Of a stretch of DNA of 64,000 nt, positions 1 to 11,544 are shown piece after piece; position 1 is the stretch's first letter, and each line of letters begins with the position of its first letter. The DNA comes from Atherinomorus stipes (Eukaryota; Chordata; Actinopteri; Atheriniformes; Atherinidae), in assembly GCA_023101725.1 (NCBI GenBank), contig JALJCO010001057.1, forward strand, positions 186,001 through 250,000, in the 5' to 3' direction. The notes under the pieces were generated by a model. The model searched no databases and had not been told where the DNA came from. It saw only the letters and a list, made by a program, of their open reading frames with translations. Position numbers and translations under genes: made by a program.

Positions 1-713
1 GTTTATACATTTCATGAAGCATAACATGAAGCAAAACAGAAGCAGAGTGAGATACTTACCTCAATTTTAGTGAAAGTCACAACATTTTAGCACATTAGCC
101 CAGTCACACAGCTGTTTATTCCTAAAGCTATCAATTAATATTTAATACTCAGTTTACACTAAAACATTTTAAACTAAAATATCATCAGAAAGCATGCGGT
201 TTGATGGGAGACAATCTCTTGGTTGGCAGTTGTGCATTTATCCATCATCAGTCCACAACAACCTCCATATGAAGACCACAGTTTGATCTTAAAATAGCTT
301 CAATTCTGATTTGAAAGACCATAAAACTGCTTCTTCACAGTCAGTTTCATTCTATAATACACAGAACAAAAGTGGAGAAGTTTGTGTTTCATGACACGAT
401 TCAATAAAATGAAGTTGGTGACAGTTTTACGACCGTCTGTGAGCGCTGTACTGGAGTAAAAGTAATTGGACATATTGCCTAAATTCACCAGAAGTACACT
501 GTTAAAGGCTTTCCCCCACAATTTTATGAATCATGCTTGATTTCTATAAACTTGCGAATTTCTCTTAACATCAGTTTTATGAAAACACCTTTTGACCTAC
601 ATTTGTCTGAACTGTTTGATGACAGCAACCTTTTTCTGTAAGTAAATGTTATATGTTGTATTAACGACAAAAGCCACGTTTGGAGGATGCAAAGTAGTCA
701 CTTTGAAAGTAGC
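1..713. other. No supported feature
   Basis: AT-rich sequence with only short chance reading frames. I see no splice-flanked exon, RNA gene or repeat boundary here. Confidence 0.5.
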
Positions 714-717
714 TTAA

Positions 718-1205
718 AGGGGAAGTTTTTGTTGTGTTTTTTTTCTAACCTGGACCTATTTTCTAGCATGAAATACATTCATTTACTCACCCAGACAGTT
801 TTGGTGTATTTTGAATTACTTCAGGAGATATGTAGATCCACTCAAGATCAGCGTATGTCCAATATAATGTAAGTGATGCGCGCAGCCTCTAAACAAGACA
901 TTATCTGCCATAAACTCCTTCATTTCACCAATGTTTTGTTGGGAAACATTAGTCGGACCCCACGGTGAGCTCGAAGCAGCTTTGAGTTGCTTATTTGTGG
1001 TGATCCCTCCTTATTTACAGACATTAACTTGCTATGGTGTTGCATAACAGTGACGTTATCAAAGCCGCAGCAGTGAAAATGTCTGTAAAAAAGGAGGGAT
1101 CACCACAAAAAAGCCACTTCAAGCCGCTGTCTGGGCGAGTGAATGAACATACTGTATTTCATGCAAGAAAATAGGTCCATGTTGAAAAAAAAATTAAATT
1201 CCCCT
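718..1205. mobile_element. Foldback MITE F0, TTAA-flanked (piggyBac-like)
   Basis: The unit is flanked by TTAA at 714-717 and 1206-1209. Its ends are inverted copies (AGGGGAAGTTTTT at the left, the complement of AAATTCCCCT at the right). Arms continue inward: 'catttactcacccagacag' near 780 mirrors 'gtctgggcgagtgaatg' near 1125, and a tight inverted repeat around 996-1026 and 1077-1107 surrounds the centre. It shares layout and several blocks (the 'aagacattatctgc' core, 'taggtccatgttgaaaaa' near the end) with F1 and F2 at 15 and 42 kb. There is no coding capacity, so it would depend on a transposase from elsewhere. The TTAA target and the palindromic form suggest a non-autonomous piggyBac-type element; the superfamily is inferred. 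Confidence 0.75.
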
Positions 1206-1209
1206 TTAA

Positions 1210-3207
1210 TGCCAAATAATATGTTTTATAAAGATTGTCTGCTTCATCATTTACAATGAAAATACCTCTTTTTCAAAAGAAAGTTCTTTGTTTCTTATTA
1301 CATTTGCATTCTTATCACAGCATTCATTCATTATTTGGACACTGGGTTTTCATAACGTCACACTGTAAATTGCATTTTGGCATTTTTTTTTCACCCAGTG
1401 TATTATTTTATGTCCAATTAACAAGTTTACGGTATGTTGTTGTTAGAAAATAAATACTTTCCAAGGGGGTTCTTGTGTTCATAAAGCTCCCCTTGGCAAA
1501 GCAAATCTGTTCATCACAATAAAGCAACCAGATCATCATTCTGCTTGCTACGACGCTGGACAGAACAAGAAAAAAAGAAAAAGAATACTTAATTACACAC
1601 ATCTTAAACACACAAAAACCATTCAATTCAACTCAAAATTTCAAGGCAGCCTTTAACTAATTTTTTGAGGTTAAACATTTTACAGTGCACATTTCAGAGT
1701 TTAACATCTAAAGAACATTAAGGGAAAAGCATATCTGAGCTATAATAAACTTGGAAATTGCCACAGGAAAGAGAAAAAAAGAGATAAATACATGTCCACA
1801 TGCTTCGTGCACGTGTGCATATCTGAGATGGGATTCCCCGACTTTCACTTTGAAGTCCTGGGGGATTATAACATGAAAGGGAGATGTCATCAGTTGTCAG
1901 CCAGGTGCCGCGAGTCAGTCAACATTTCCTTTCCCATCAGCACCTGCAATTCCTGTCTTTGATGACGTCTACATGGTCTGTGCCAGTAAAGGTGCTAACT
2001 GCTCGCTGGATGTGTTTTTGTGAGCTGTGATGTTAGTTGTAGCCTGTAAGCACCAGGTTGGACTTAAAACGTGGTAGTAATTTAACCCTTTATTCAGCTG
2101 TCCTCAGAAGTCTTCTGCTTACACACACAAGAAACATGAAATCAAAGTGAGCCTGTATGTCTTTTTTTTTAACATAAAAGAGGTCCACACCAAACAGGAA
2201 TGTCTAAAGATTCTGCTGTTCAAATATTGACACAGTTAATATCTTTTGCTGAGCTTATAAAGAATGTCAGAGGAGCAGGTTCATTTGTCACACTCTTATC
2301 TGACTTGTGTTTGTTTATTGACCCAGAAAGCAATTCGTTACACAGTTTTGCCATAAAAGTCTATAAATAATGTCAATATGATAGAGCTTTAAAGAAGGAG
2401 ACGGTGACAAGCTGTTTAACAGTTCACTCAGTTCAGTCAGATAAGTGTATTTCCATTTTTATTTGACAGCATCTGCGTTAAATGTAAAACACACAGGAAA
2501 GCAAGTGTTGTTTAATCAACTGAGAAACTTTACCCTTTAAAAAAATATCAAAGTGATATCAGGACATCCAAGCTGTAAGCTCCACCATTATGTCCCCTTC
2601 TGATCTGTTTTTCTGCAAAAGCTAGAAAACTCAATGCAAAAAAAACCTTACTTCAGTCAACACACTCTGAAGCTCATCAAGCTGGAAAATGTTTTCCTTG
2701 TTTTACAGTAAATAGCTTGTAAAGGATTTTAGTATATTTCCATTTGCATCCAGTCTGAAACTGGATGAAAGCGCCCATTTTAACCAGAAAACGCAGTTGA
2801 GATAATGTACATCAGAAACTATAAAATGATTTTTTTCAAAGTTTCGAAAATATTAAACGCCTGTTTCTTTTAAAATGGTAAAATGCTTGAATTTTACATA
2901 ACAATAATAATTTTAGTAGCAACCTCATCTGTTCTACTTACACATGCACAGAAATGCCACTTTATCAATGGCAGAGGGTCCTCCAGGTGTGTCCACATTA
3001 GTCTAATCTGATGCTTGTATTCTTCCCCGTGGTGGATGCATGTTGCACTACATACATGCATACACGGTAATAAGTGCTACAAGCATACATGCACATATAC
3101 ATCAGTGTTTTTTAAAGAGGCTTTTTCCTCTTCTAGCTTCATTAACACAGCATCCTTAAAAACAAACAAATAATTAAAAAAAAAAAAATCCACATAAACA
3201 AACACAG
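1210..3207. other. No supported feature
   Basis: AT-rich non-coding sequence. The only reading frames are short, and none has a recognisable domain or convincing splice context. A short adenine tract lies just before 3190. Confidence 0.45.
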
Positions 3208-3837
3208 ATGGTGTGGCATTTTGGGGGTAAAACTTTTGTGAAAACTGTCTGCTCATGGAAACTGAGGCTAAAATTCACTCAGATAAACCAAAATTGGACA
3301 ATAGAAGATGGAAAATGTTGCCTGGTCCATTCAGGTCCACATTCAGATGGGAGTGTCAGAATTTGCCATACACAATGTGAAAGCATGGATACATCCTGTC
3401 TTGGATCGACACTTCAAGTTGCTGGTGGTGTAATGGTGTGGGAAATATTTTCTCGGCATACTTTAACCCCCTGTACCAACATGGCAGGGTTTAACCATCA
3501 CAGCCTACTTGAGTATTGTTGCTGATGCTGTCATAAAGAGATGGACATGATGAAGCATTATGCTTCATCATGTTGGAAGTAACCATGTCACAATGCCCAG
3601 ATCATCTCCAACTGCTTTCTTGAACATGATGATGAGTTTACTGTATATACTCCAATGGTCTCCACAGTCACCAGATCTCAATCTCAATCCAACAGAGCAG
3701 CTTTTGGATGTGGTGGAATGGGAGATTGTCATCATGGATGTGCAGCCAACAAATCTGCAGCAACTGTGTGATGCTATTGTGTCAATAAGAAGCAAAATCT
3801 CTGAGTATTTCCAACAACTCGGTGAATCTGTGAGGTC
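3208..3837 (+). pseudogene. Tc1-type transposase relic, C-terminal part
   Basis: Two plus-strand frames hold broken pieces of a Tc1/mariner DDE transposase. The first, at 3208-3525, includes GGVMVWEIFS, matching the conserved GGxMVWG block. The second, from 3560, has WSPQSPDLNLNPTEQLLDVV, the block that carries the last catalytic acid, followed by a helical C-terminal stretch rich in Q and L. Family transposases are about 340 residues; here only the later part is visible and a frame change around 3530-3560 separates the pieces, so it cannot make enzyme. A minus-strand fragment near 55.7 kb is the same family, and MITE 3838-4066 begins where the homology stops. The 5' terminal repeat was not found. 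Confidence 0.85.
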
Positions 3838-4066
3838 GGTCACACTTCGCATTTTTGGAGTATATCCCAGGTACGAACCACAGGGGGTAACGTGCTTCAC
3901 GTTAAAACTTCAGTGTGACCGACGGCGATGGCTGTGGCGCATTGCCCAGACCCGCCTCCAGAGGTGGTCTGCAGCAGTTGCATGGTTCAGAATGATTGCG
4001 TAATTCACCTATGCAAATGTGGACGTGGTGGAATAGTGGCGCATTTCCAAATTTGCAAGTGTGACC
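3838..4066. mobile_element. Short MITE with GGTCACACTT inverted ends
   Basis: The left end reads GGTCACACTTCGCATTTTTG and the right end is its approximate inverse (TCCAAATTTGCAAGTGTGACC region), giving a 229-bp unit at the 3' edge of the Tc1 relic. No clear target duplication is visible and a related 'caagtgtgac' motif further right could be the true end, so the right boundary is uncertain. It is non-coding; the superfamily is not assigned. Confidence 0.5.
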
Positions 4067-4367
4067 AGAGGCCGTTTGTACGACTAGACTTTTGACACCC
4101 GGTGAGTTGAAACGGTATTAAACCAATCGTACCAAGTGTGACTCTGCCATATGACACCAAGAATTAAAGTAGCTCCAATGATTAAAGTCCTGTAGATGTA
4201 TGTGTAGAAAATCTATTTCAACCTATTTTGTAGCTGTTGTGATATTTCAGCCTAAAACACAAATAGTTTATAGAGGAAAACTCAAGCGGGTTATCAATTC
4301 ATAAGGATTCCTGCTCTTGACAAAATACATTGTAAATGATCAAGATTTATGACAAGCCATCCTCTAT

Positions 4368-5119
4368 CAGTGGTGGACTGGCCATCGGAAGCACTGGAAG
4401 CTTTTCCCAGTGGCCTGGTCACCAAACTGGCCTGGCCTGCCAGGTCGCATTTGAGTTATAAATAAATAATCCGTCATGCCGGCTGTCCCGTTCAAGCGAA
4501 TGAAGCTCACACAGACACAGGCAGAGAAGTTGGACACGTCTTTCTCACACTCTTTTTGTGAAGCTGAGTGACTGCTGCCGACCTGCGGACACGTGGCGCA
4601 GATCAGCAGCAGTGCTGCAAGAGCTCCTGCGGTCACCACAGTGGTGGACAGAAGCAGCGCTGAGGAATCACAGCAAGAACCTTCAGGTACAATTTAAGAA
4701 CAAACCAAACATGCTGATGATAGTTTTAGAATGGTTTTTTGTGTTGTAAGTTTTCTTGTTGAGTGTTTTATGGCATGATACTATGGTTGACACAGTAGTC
4801 AACTAGTCTGGTACCTGTTAGATTATAAGTATCAAGTTTAGGTGGATGATGATTTGACCATATTGTAGTTGATAAAGTAGAATTTCAGTTTATGTGATTT
4901 ACATGCATGTTGTTGCAGAACAACAAGTATTTATTTTGTTAGAGAAAGAAACAAAAAGCTGTGTGTGGTCACATGTGGAGCCTTTGTTTTGTTATTTTAC
5001 AGTCTTACTTAAGCAAGCACCCAGCCTAATTCACTCTTAGCGTTTTGTGTTAATTTGGTGGAGGTGGCCTGGGATGGTATCAAATTCCCGGCCTGAATTA
5101 TTGTCCCAGTCTGCCCCTG
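4368..5119. mobile_element. Non-autonomous hAT element, perfect 8-bp TSD
   Basis: The element starts CAGTGGTGGACTGGCC and ends with the inverse of CAGGGGCAGACTGGGAC, the CAG-type ends common in hAT transposons. It is flanked by an exact 8-bp duplication, TCCTCTAT, at 4360-4367 and 5120-5127, which is the hAT target length. The 752-bp interior has no transposase; the short frames around 4370-4750 show no domain. The intact duplication implies a fairly recent insertion. Mobilisation would need a hAT transposase in trans. Confidence 0.88.
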
Positions 5120-5127
5120 TCCTCTAT

Positions 5128-5809
5128 AATTGAAACTTTAGAGTCCTATAAGGGCTGGAACATACATGCTGATGGTGATGCGTCCTCGTACACATCATGG
5201 CGCCCACGTGTTCCCAACGTACCTACAGCACGTAGGTCGCTCACGTTGACGAGAGGTATCGTGCCGCATGCACGTGGTGCAATATTGACTTGAACGCTAG
5301 AGGTGCTCGTGCATACAAAAAGCATGAACACGAGGTCAGAGGTAAATGGCGAACCCAATGGTGAACACAATGGCGTCGGCGAGTTGTTCTGAAGAGTCGG
5401 ACCTGATCCGAAACTACCAGCATTTGTATGATATTTATTCTTCCTCAAGAGCAATAACGTTGTCCATTTTCCACATACACCTGGGTTGTTCACGTATGCC
5501 TACACCTTGGCCCTCTCCACTTAAAACAGAGCAGCAAGGGGTAGGGCTGATAGGCAACCCCTACAAACTGGGACACCCCTTCAATAATTGCATACATCAT
5601 CAGTGATCCCCGCCGGCCTGTATGTAAGCAGATGCACACTGAGCTGTTGCCGGAAATCTTGAGAAATCAAGCCGTCTACATCTGTTGGTTAACGTTAACA
5701 AGCAAGTCCAATTTGTGCATGACATTCCTGCTTGTGTTATATCCCACGATGGACCTCCATGTAAATGATGATGATGCCAAAGTCTTTACTGATCACAATC
5801 AATGTAGAT
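5128..5809. other. Unassigned sequence, CpG-richer than its surroundings
   Basis: The 5150-5420 part has many CpG and ACGT/CACGTG-like words, unlike the AT-rich flanks, which suggests an old repeat, but I could not define ends. Short frames on both strands (for example 5346-5606) show no domain I recognise. Confidence 0.35.
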
Positions 5810-6026
5810 CAGGGTTGCCCAAGTCTGGTCCTCAAGAGCTACCACCGTTTTTTAAGCATACCTTCCCCAACATACCTGAATCAAAAGGCTAATTCCCTCA
5901 TACACGTCATTCAGCTCTGCAGAGGCCTGCTAACGAGCCATTCATTTAATTAAGGTGTGTTGGAGAAGGGACGCAACCAAAATGTGCAAGGTCGTGGCTC
6001 TTGAGGACTGGACTCGGGCACCCCTG
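5810..6026. mobile_element. Short hAT-type MITE (CAGGG ends)
   Basis: The 217-bp unit has inverted ends: CAGGGTTGCCCAAGTC at the left, and GACTCGGGCACCCCTG at the right. The flanking octamers ATGTAGAT and CTGTAAAT agree at 6 of 8 positions, consistent with a decayed hAT duplication. The inner part, 'tggtcctcaagagctacc' mirrored by 'ggctcttgaggactgga', continues the palindrome. It has no coding capacity. Confidence 0.75.
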
Positions 6027-6034
6027 CTGTAAAT

Positions 6035-6653
6035 TATCAGGGCTGCCTACAGAGCACCACTGGTTTTCAGCCTGGTAGCGTTTATGTTACTGAAGCTTCA
6101 ACGTAGTACTAGTGGTTTTCTTTCATGTGCATTTTACTAAGAAAACTACCTTTAAACATTTCAACAATATTAAAAAAGATAATACAACGGTTAAGCTCTG
6201 AAAAAGAGATCAGACAGTATAAAAGCACCACCTCCTGACCAATCAGTACGCTTGGAAAATGGCCTGCCCATTTTTCGAAGATTCTGTCGACACTGGTGCG
6301 CAGATCGTGAGAGGAGTTCTTCAAAGAGAGAATATTCAGAGATGGTGCAACCCTTTTGATTTGCCAGATGGCACTATATGAAAGATTTAGGTTTTCCTCT
6401 GCTGGACTCTGTTACATCTGTCAGCTGTTAGAGCCGTACATCACAAATGTACCGCATCACAGTCGGGCACTGACAACACCACAGATGCTCTGCATCATAC
6501 TGAGGTTTGATCAATGTTAGACTAATTAATTTTGATAGCCTATAGACCAACGCCTCACCCCGAGTGGTAAAAAAAATAGTGCTGTACTGATGTAGCTGAA
6601 TAGCTTAATTTTTGTAGCCGAATTATGCTCCTGGTCCCACTTAGTAAAATATC
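6035..6653. other. No supported feature
   Basis: Non-coding sequence between the hAT MITE and the ATTC microsatellite. A minus-strand frame at 6109-6324 has no domain or splice context. Confidence 0.45.
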
Positions 6654-6729
6654 ATTGATTCAATCATTCAATCATTCATTCATTCATTCAATCATTCATT
6701 CATTCATTCATTCATTCATTCATTCATTG
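6654..6729. repeat. (ATTC)n microsatellite
   Basis: Tandem ATTC tetranucleotides occupy most of this stretch, interrupted by a few AATC units. The array is likely length-polymorphic. Confidence 0.95.
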
Positions 6730-7499
6730 ATAGTTTGATGCACACAGTTGGCGACACTGAAAACGTATGCAAAAACATGTCCTTGTAATACCCACTTTTT
6801 TCCTGTGGGCTGCACAAATATTAAATGAAATTCCATTCATACAAAGAGTGTGGCGACATAGAATCTCGTCACTGACCGGTTTGTGTTATATATTTGTATG
6901 TGTTCTCTACTTGTTCCCATGATCGTCTTGTGCCACTGGGGTTGCATCTGAAATAATATGGTTAAGAGGTCACACGTAGAAAACATGAATTTATGGAGCA
7001 CACTCATGCCATCACAGTAAAGGGTTACAACACGTACACGATATAAGCCTGAAATGTATATATGTACAGTGTGAGAAGCAAATACACCGAGGAAGCGCTG
7101 TAGTGTGATGAACACTAAATGATCAGAGTCCGATCTTGTTCCATGATTGTACAATCGCACAGACTTGCACATTGACAGCCAGCATTCCTTCCTGGCTTTT
7201 GTAGCGGCGACTGTTTTGCCGCAGCATAAATGGAGCTATTTAGTATCAATCCTTAATGATGATGCCGTGTTATCATTCAGGAAAGATGACCCTGAATTCT
7301 TCATATTTGTTAAGTATCATTGTCTTCTCTTCCATGATGAAATATGTTGCTCTCTGTTTCTCCATGTCTGCGATTGGTGTGATGCTTCAAACGCCGCCCC
7401 TTTTATGTGAGCGTGCACCGATCAAGATTGGAAAACCCTGGGGTGAGTTACCGAGTTGATAACCAGCTTCGTAGTACCGTTTATCAAGACCGCGGATGT
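6730..7499. other. Unassigned sequence
   Basis: Several frames of 60-110 codons occur on both strands (for example 6837-7172 minus and 7147-7410 plus) but none shows a domain or consistent splice sites. This may be an old repeat without recognisable ends. Confidence 0.35.
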
Positions 7500-8132
7500 C
7501 GTACAGGGCCCTGGAAACAGTTTGTCCTTGGTTTGTTTTGTTATGTTCTGTTTGTGATGTTTGGTTACTTTAGTTTGGGCTTCTTTAGTTTTGATTTCCA
7601 GGGCCCAGTATTTCAAAACTTTGAATCCAGATCAAAATTATCTGGATTTCCAAATCCCTGGATTTAGGTCCTTGGATCTCAGATTGATATCTGGGTATTT
7701 CAGTACTTTGGTGGATTGGATCCAGGTGTTTTGTTGGTTAATGGTTAGTTGCTAGTTTCCTTTGAGTTGTCTTTGTGTTGTTTGTTTTACACTGGTGGTA
7801 GTTTGGAGTTGGGCTAGCTACAGGTAGGCCTTGTTTCGTGATAGTTGGGTTTTGTTACAGGTTTTAGCTTATGGTGCTGCTCATTCCCTTTTTGGTTTGT
7901 AGAATCATAGATTAGGTTTGTGTTGGTTTTCTCCCTTTTTGGCCCTCTTTAGTTTAGGCTTTGTCTGTCTTTTGATTTTGTTCTTCTTTGAGCAGCACTA
8001 CTTACCCTCTCCTTTTTCAGGTTTTCAATTTGCCAGTGTTTTTGTTTGCCTCATGAACAAAACATTTTTCTTCCACTTGAAATCAGTCTTTTGTTCACGT
8101 CTGATCAGTAGCAGAGCTGGGACATAATAAAG
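7500..8132 (+). mobile_element. LTR-like stretch upstream of a primer-binding site
   Basis: A strongly T/G-rich plus-strand stretch, full of TTTG and TTTTG words, ends with 'gacataataaag' directly before a tRNA-like primer-binding sequence at 8133. That order (U3/R/U5-like DNA, AATAAA, then primer site) is what the start of an LTR retrotransposon looks like. No second LTR and no gag or pol frame follow, and I could not see a clean TG start or CA end, so the outer boundary is a guess. An internal segment around 7605-7735 with mirrored 'ctggatc/gatccagg' words may be a separate small insertion. Confidence 0.35.
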
Positions 8133-8171
8133 TGGGGGCTCATCCAGGATTTGAACCCGGGACATCTCGCA
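8133..8171 (+). other. Retroelement primer-binding site, tRNA-Pro-like
   Basis: TGGGGGCTCATCCAGGAT at 8133-8150 matches the complement of the 3' end of vertebrate tRNA-Pro at 16 of 18 positions, as I recall that tRNA. The match continues past the usual 18 bases through TTGAACCCGGGA and CTCGCA, covering the T-arm and variable region with about three mismatches in 39, then stops. It is either an unusually long primer-binding site or an antisense tRNA-Pro fragment. No intact tRNA gene is present, since the anticodon and D arms do not follow. Confidence 0.55.
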
Positions 8172-8501
8172 TAAAATATTTAGATTTGTGGATATCTTGC
8201 CAGTGAGTCGCAAATTTGTCTTCCCCTTTGTTGCAAGTGTGCATTTTGAAACCCTTTATTTGAAGGGATGTATATCTCTATCCACACAGGACTGAGACAC
8301 CCCTACCCCATCACACGAAAGCGCAACACAAAGGGGATGTGCTAAGGGAGAGAATTGAGATTGGGCCTTAACCTTCTTACTGGCAGACAACCACTATACC
8401 TCCTGAGCCATGGCGATGTCATTTGTAGCATTATTGGAGGAATGTGGCATGAAAATTTAAATGAATTTAGTGAAATATCTGTGCTAGCTGTGAGAAGAAA
8501 G
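8172..8501. other. No supported feature
   Basis: The sequence between the primer-binding site and the palindromic MITE shows no gag-like or other recognisable frame, so the putative retroelement is not continued here. Confidence 0.4.
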
Positions 8502-8810
8502 TACCCAGCCAGCATTTCCATGTGGGGCCCCATATGGGTTAAATTTTGGCTGCATATGAGGGACCCAAGTGGGATTGTCCACGGTTTCCATGGTGGCCCC
8601 ACCTGTGTTTGCCCATATAGCCTATAGGCATGGGCTTGAACTAGGTAAATTTGCAGATCTCAGTTTGTTACATGGGCCCCGTATGTGGAAACCCACATGG
8701 GAAAACACAGGTGGGACCACCATGGGAACCGTGGACAAACCCACTTGGGTTCCTCATATGCAGCCTAATTTTAACCCATATGGGCCCCACATGGAAATGC
8801 TGGCTGGGTA
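8502..8810. mobile_element. Palindromic foldback MITE, TACCCAGCCAGC ends
   Basis: The left end TACCCAGCCAGCATTTCCAT is repeated inverted at the right. The arms run about 110 bp each (roughly 8502-8614 and 8698-8810), matching nearly base for base, including the 'catatgggttaaa' and 'gtccacggtttcc' words. The outermost TA may be the target duplication, or part of the terminal repeat. Transcripts would fold into a long hairpin. Overlapping frames on both strands are by-products of the palindrome. Superfamily not assigned. Confidence 0.85.
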
Positions 8811-8884
8811 TGTATGCTGAAACATGGCCAGGTACTGAATCAAACTTCCTGCACAATGAAATGTTACATCATAGGGTGGTGTTA

Positions 8885-9058
8885 AGCTCAACTGGTTAAG
8901 CAGCCACCCTATATTAACAGGCTACAGCTCCTCAGCGCAGCCGGCCCAGGTTTGATTCCCGGCCTGGTTCCCTATGCTGCATGTCATCCCTTGCTCTCTT
9001 TGACCCCCTTTCCTGTCAATCAACTGCAATATAAAGGCCACGAAAGCGCCCCAATTTC
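8885..9058 (+). mobile_element. tRNA-derived SINE
   Basis: The head carries an internal RNA polymerase III promoter: TGGTTAAGCAG at 8893-8903 fits the A box (TRGYNNARNNG) and GGTTTGATTCC at 8949-8959 fits the B box with one change. The body continues with 'cctatgctgcatgtcatccc' and a pyrimidine-rich stretch, then 'caatataaaggccacgaaag', and ends in a T-rich tail near 9058. The A-to-B spacing is slightly long, as in many degenerate tRNA heads. It has no coding capacity and would move using LINE reverse transcriptase. Confidence 0.8.
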
Positions 9059-9059
9059 T

Positions 9060-10745
9060 TTTTTTCTTTTTTGAAGTGTTGCATCCTTCTATTCCCATAA
9101 CTTACACACTGTGCACTGCTCAGTTTACACTTTGGGATGTATAGCTTGAGCCATTTCAGCAACTAAGCTTGGTAAGTTTCAAGCTGTTGTGATGGCTGGC
9201 CAGAGATGGCTGGGTTATGTTTTTAATACACTGTTTAATTCCCATTAGATACGGTCTGGTAGTGCCCTGGGGTCTCAGTTTATGTGGCAGGCTTCCAGTC
9301 ATACACACATTGTACACTCTCCATTGCCTACTTTTATAGGCGTGATATGTTATTGCAAAATTCTTAAAACAATACAGAGATGTTCCTTCTTGTAGAGTTG
9401 TTTAATTTATCCAGCAAGTTAACCTAAAGCCAAGAAAGACAGAAAAATATTTGTCGCTTACTGTAAGTTCTTCCACTGCTGGCCATCTGAACCTGATGTT
9501 GCTTCAGCTTGAGTGTAATAAGTGTGTTAAAGTCTGAATGTCTTGCTGCAATCATCCTGAGAATTTCCCATCATGAATGTTGTCGCATTTAAGTATGAAC
9601 ATGAATTAAGACCACAGCTTACAGAGTCCTTATGGGCTCAATTATGTTTTCCACATTTGCTTGTCTGTGTGGGTCATCATGGCAGGAATTATGCATTTAC
9701 TAAGAAAAAAAGAAAGAAATATTAGATCCATGAGTGTCTCAAAATGTGGTTCTTTTTTATCCACAGCATTGATATTCATTAAGATAAATGATAAAGTCAA
9801 TTTAATTGAATTTAAGCTCAAATTCTCCTCTTCACAGACATTGAGCTACTTTTGTTAGTTTCTTGGTTTCTTTTTTATTAACTGTTTGAATTCAAGAACT
9901 CTGGAGGCTCACATATCTCTGGTGAACAAAATGATGGTCACAATAACCAAAATGTTGATTAACATGCCAGAAAGATGCAAGACGTCCAAGTACTTTTAAA
10001 GTGTAGACGCAAGCTCATTCCCTCCATATCTTAACCTTTTTTGGGGCACTTGCTGAAATAATTGTAAATTTTAAATTTTAACCATAGAGAAAAACTTTTA
10101 TGTTTAAAGCCAGTCTTAATGAAATATTAGTAACATAGTCATCTTTGATGATTTTAGGCTCCTATGATTTCCTGGATCAATATAAGGAGGCATTTTGTCC
10201 TATTAAGTAAGTTCTTCACCCAATAAAAGTTCAGAAAAAAATGTTGAGTGATGTGATGGCATAGGTCGTCATATATTAACCAAGAAACAATTAGCTTTGT
10301 GGTGAAATACCTCCATCAGTTCCATCTCAAACTATCTGATGCTTCAGACGAGCTCCTACACATGGAAAACTTGTTAGGTTTTTATATGTGTCGGCGGGTA
10401 AAAGTTTGGATTGAGGCCCTTTGTTGTTTCTGCTTTTGTAAGTGTGCATTTTGGTGTTTTGATTGTTGCTACATGTGTTTTAGTGTACATTAACCATAAC
10501 TGGCCATTTCCCTTTAGTCTAGCTCAGTCCAGTTTCTATCCTTGAGAGTTGGCTTCCTGACAGTTTTACCAGTTTCACTGCTTCACTTGATTAGAAAATT
10601 GAATGGCTCTCCTCAAAGGCGTGTCGTTAAGTTCTGCTCAATCCTGTGAATGACACATTGATTGGAGTCATTTTGTAAAGCTGGACATGGCCACTTGAGC
10701 ACTAGAACAAGGTATCCCAGATCTAATTGCTTCCTTGAGTCAGTC
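9060..10745. other. No supported feature
   Basis: AT-rich non-coding sequence. Short frames at 9661-9858 and 10299-10493 have no domain. Confidence 0.45.
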
Positions 10746-10811
10746 TTTGTGAGTAAATCTTAGATTTACTAAGATTTACTAGATTTACTAAATCTTAGAT
10801 TTACTCACAAA
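10746..10811. repeat. Imperfect 66-bp AT-rich palindrome
   Basis: TTTGTGAGTAAATCTTAGAT at the left is mirrored by its complement at the right (ending TTTACTCACAAA), with repeated 'agatttacta' words in the middle. It can extrude as a cruciform or fold as a hairpin. There is no larger element around it that I can define. Confidence 0.8.
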
Positions 10812-11544
10812 ATAATTGACATCAGCAGAAAAGAATGCTAACCATCAGAAGTAAAGTTATCTAAACCTTTAACAAATTGACAATGCAAAATGGCATTTCT
10901 ATGACTCTGCTCCTTTAGGGTGCATTTACACCATGAAAGTACAAGGACTCAGTCTGACGGGGCGGGGATTTCTGGAAAATTTCACACCTTTCTTTGCTTC
11001 ATTTTGCGTTCATACTGTACATAACTGAAGTGGACCAAACTGCCTGGTTAAATCGATGTAGTTAAAACAACTGCTCGCTCTGAGGCGACGTTCCCCAATA
11101 CAACCACTGATCAATGATGGAAAAGCAGGACGAAGAAGAAAACGGACTCCGTGATTTGTGGAAAGCTTTCTGCTTCTCATTTTTACTCCATCTCTGTCTT
11201 CAAGATATTTTCCTTTTTTTTTTCGATCTTGTTTTGAGCTCAGCTTCTTTGAACATGTGCTGTTTGCGTTGTTTTCCTTCTACCCAAACAATAATCTACC
11301 CCACTTCCCTCTACTTTTTCTTCTTGATGCTTTTTGGCTGTTGGTTAATGTCACTTCCATTAGGTCTGCTGGACAGTTCAATTGTCCGTTTGCCTGAAAG
11401 CCTGGGGTCTTGGTTTACGTAAACCAAAGTCCGCTTCCTTGGTGCGCACCAGGATGCAGTTGGTGTTCTGCACCAAACGAAGCCAACTATCCATGGAAGT
11501 GGACCACGGTCTGTTTAAAGCAGACTGAACAGCCACAGTGTGGA
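10812..11544. other. Unassigned, probable old DNA-transposon remnant
   Basis: The 10917-11060 part ('gggtgcatttacaccatgaaag', 'gaagtggaccaaactgcctgg') and the 11380-11530 part ('ttggtttacgtaaaccaaag', 'gtggaccacggtctg') have the look of a decayed MITE, but I could not pair two ends. Frames at 11114-11604 are unremarkable. Confidence 0.35.

Noticed and set aside
8342..8899. Several frames of 60-90 codons on both strands
   Set aside because: They run through the palindromic MITE and mirror one another.
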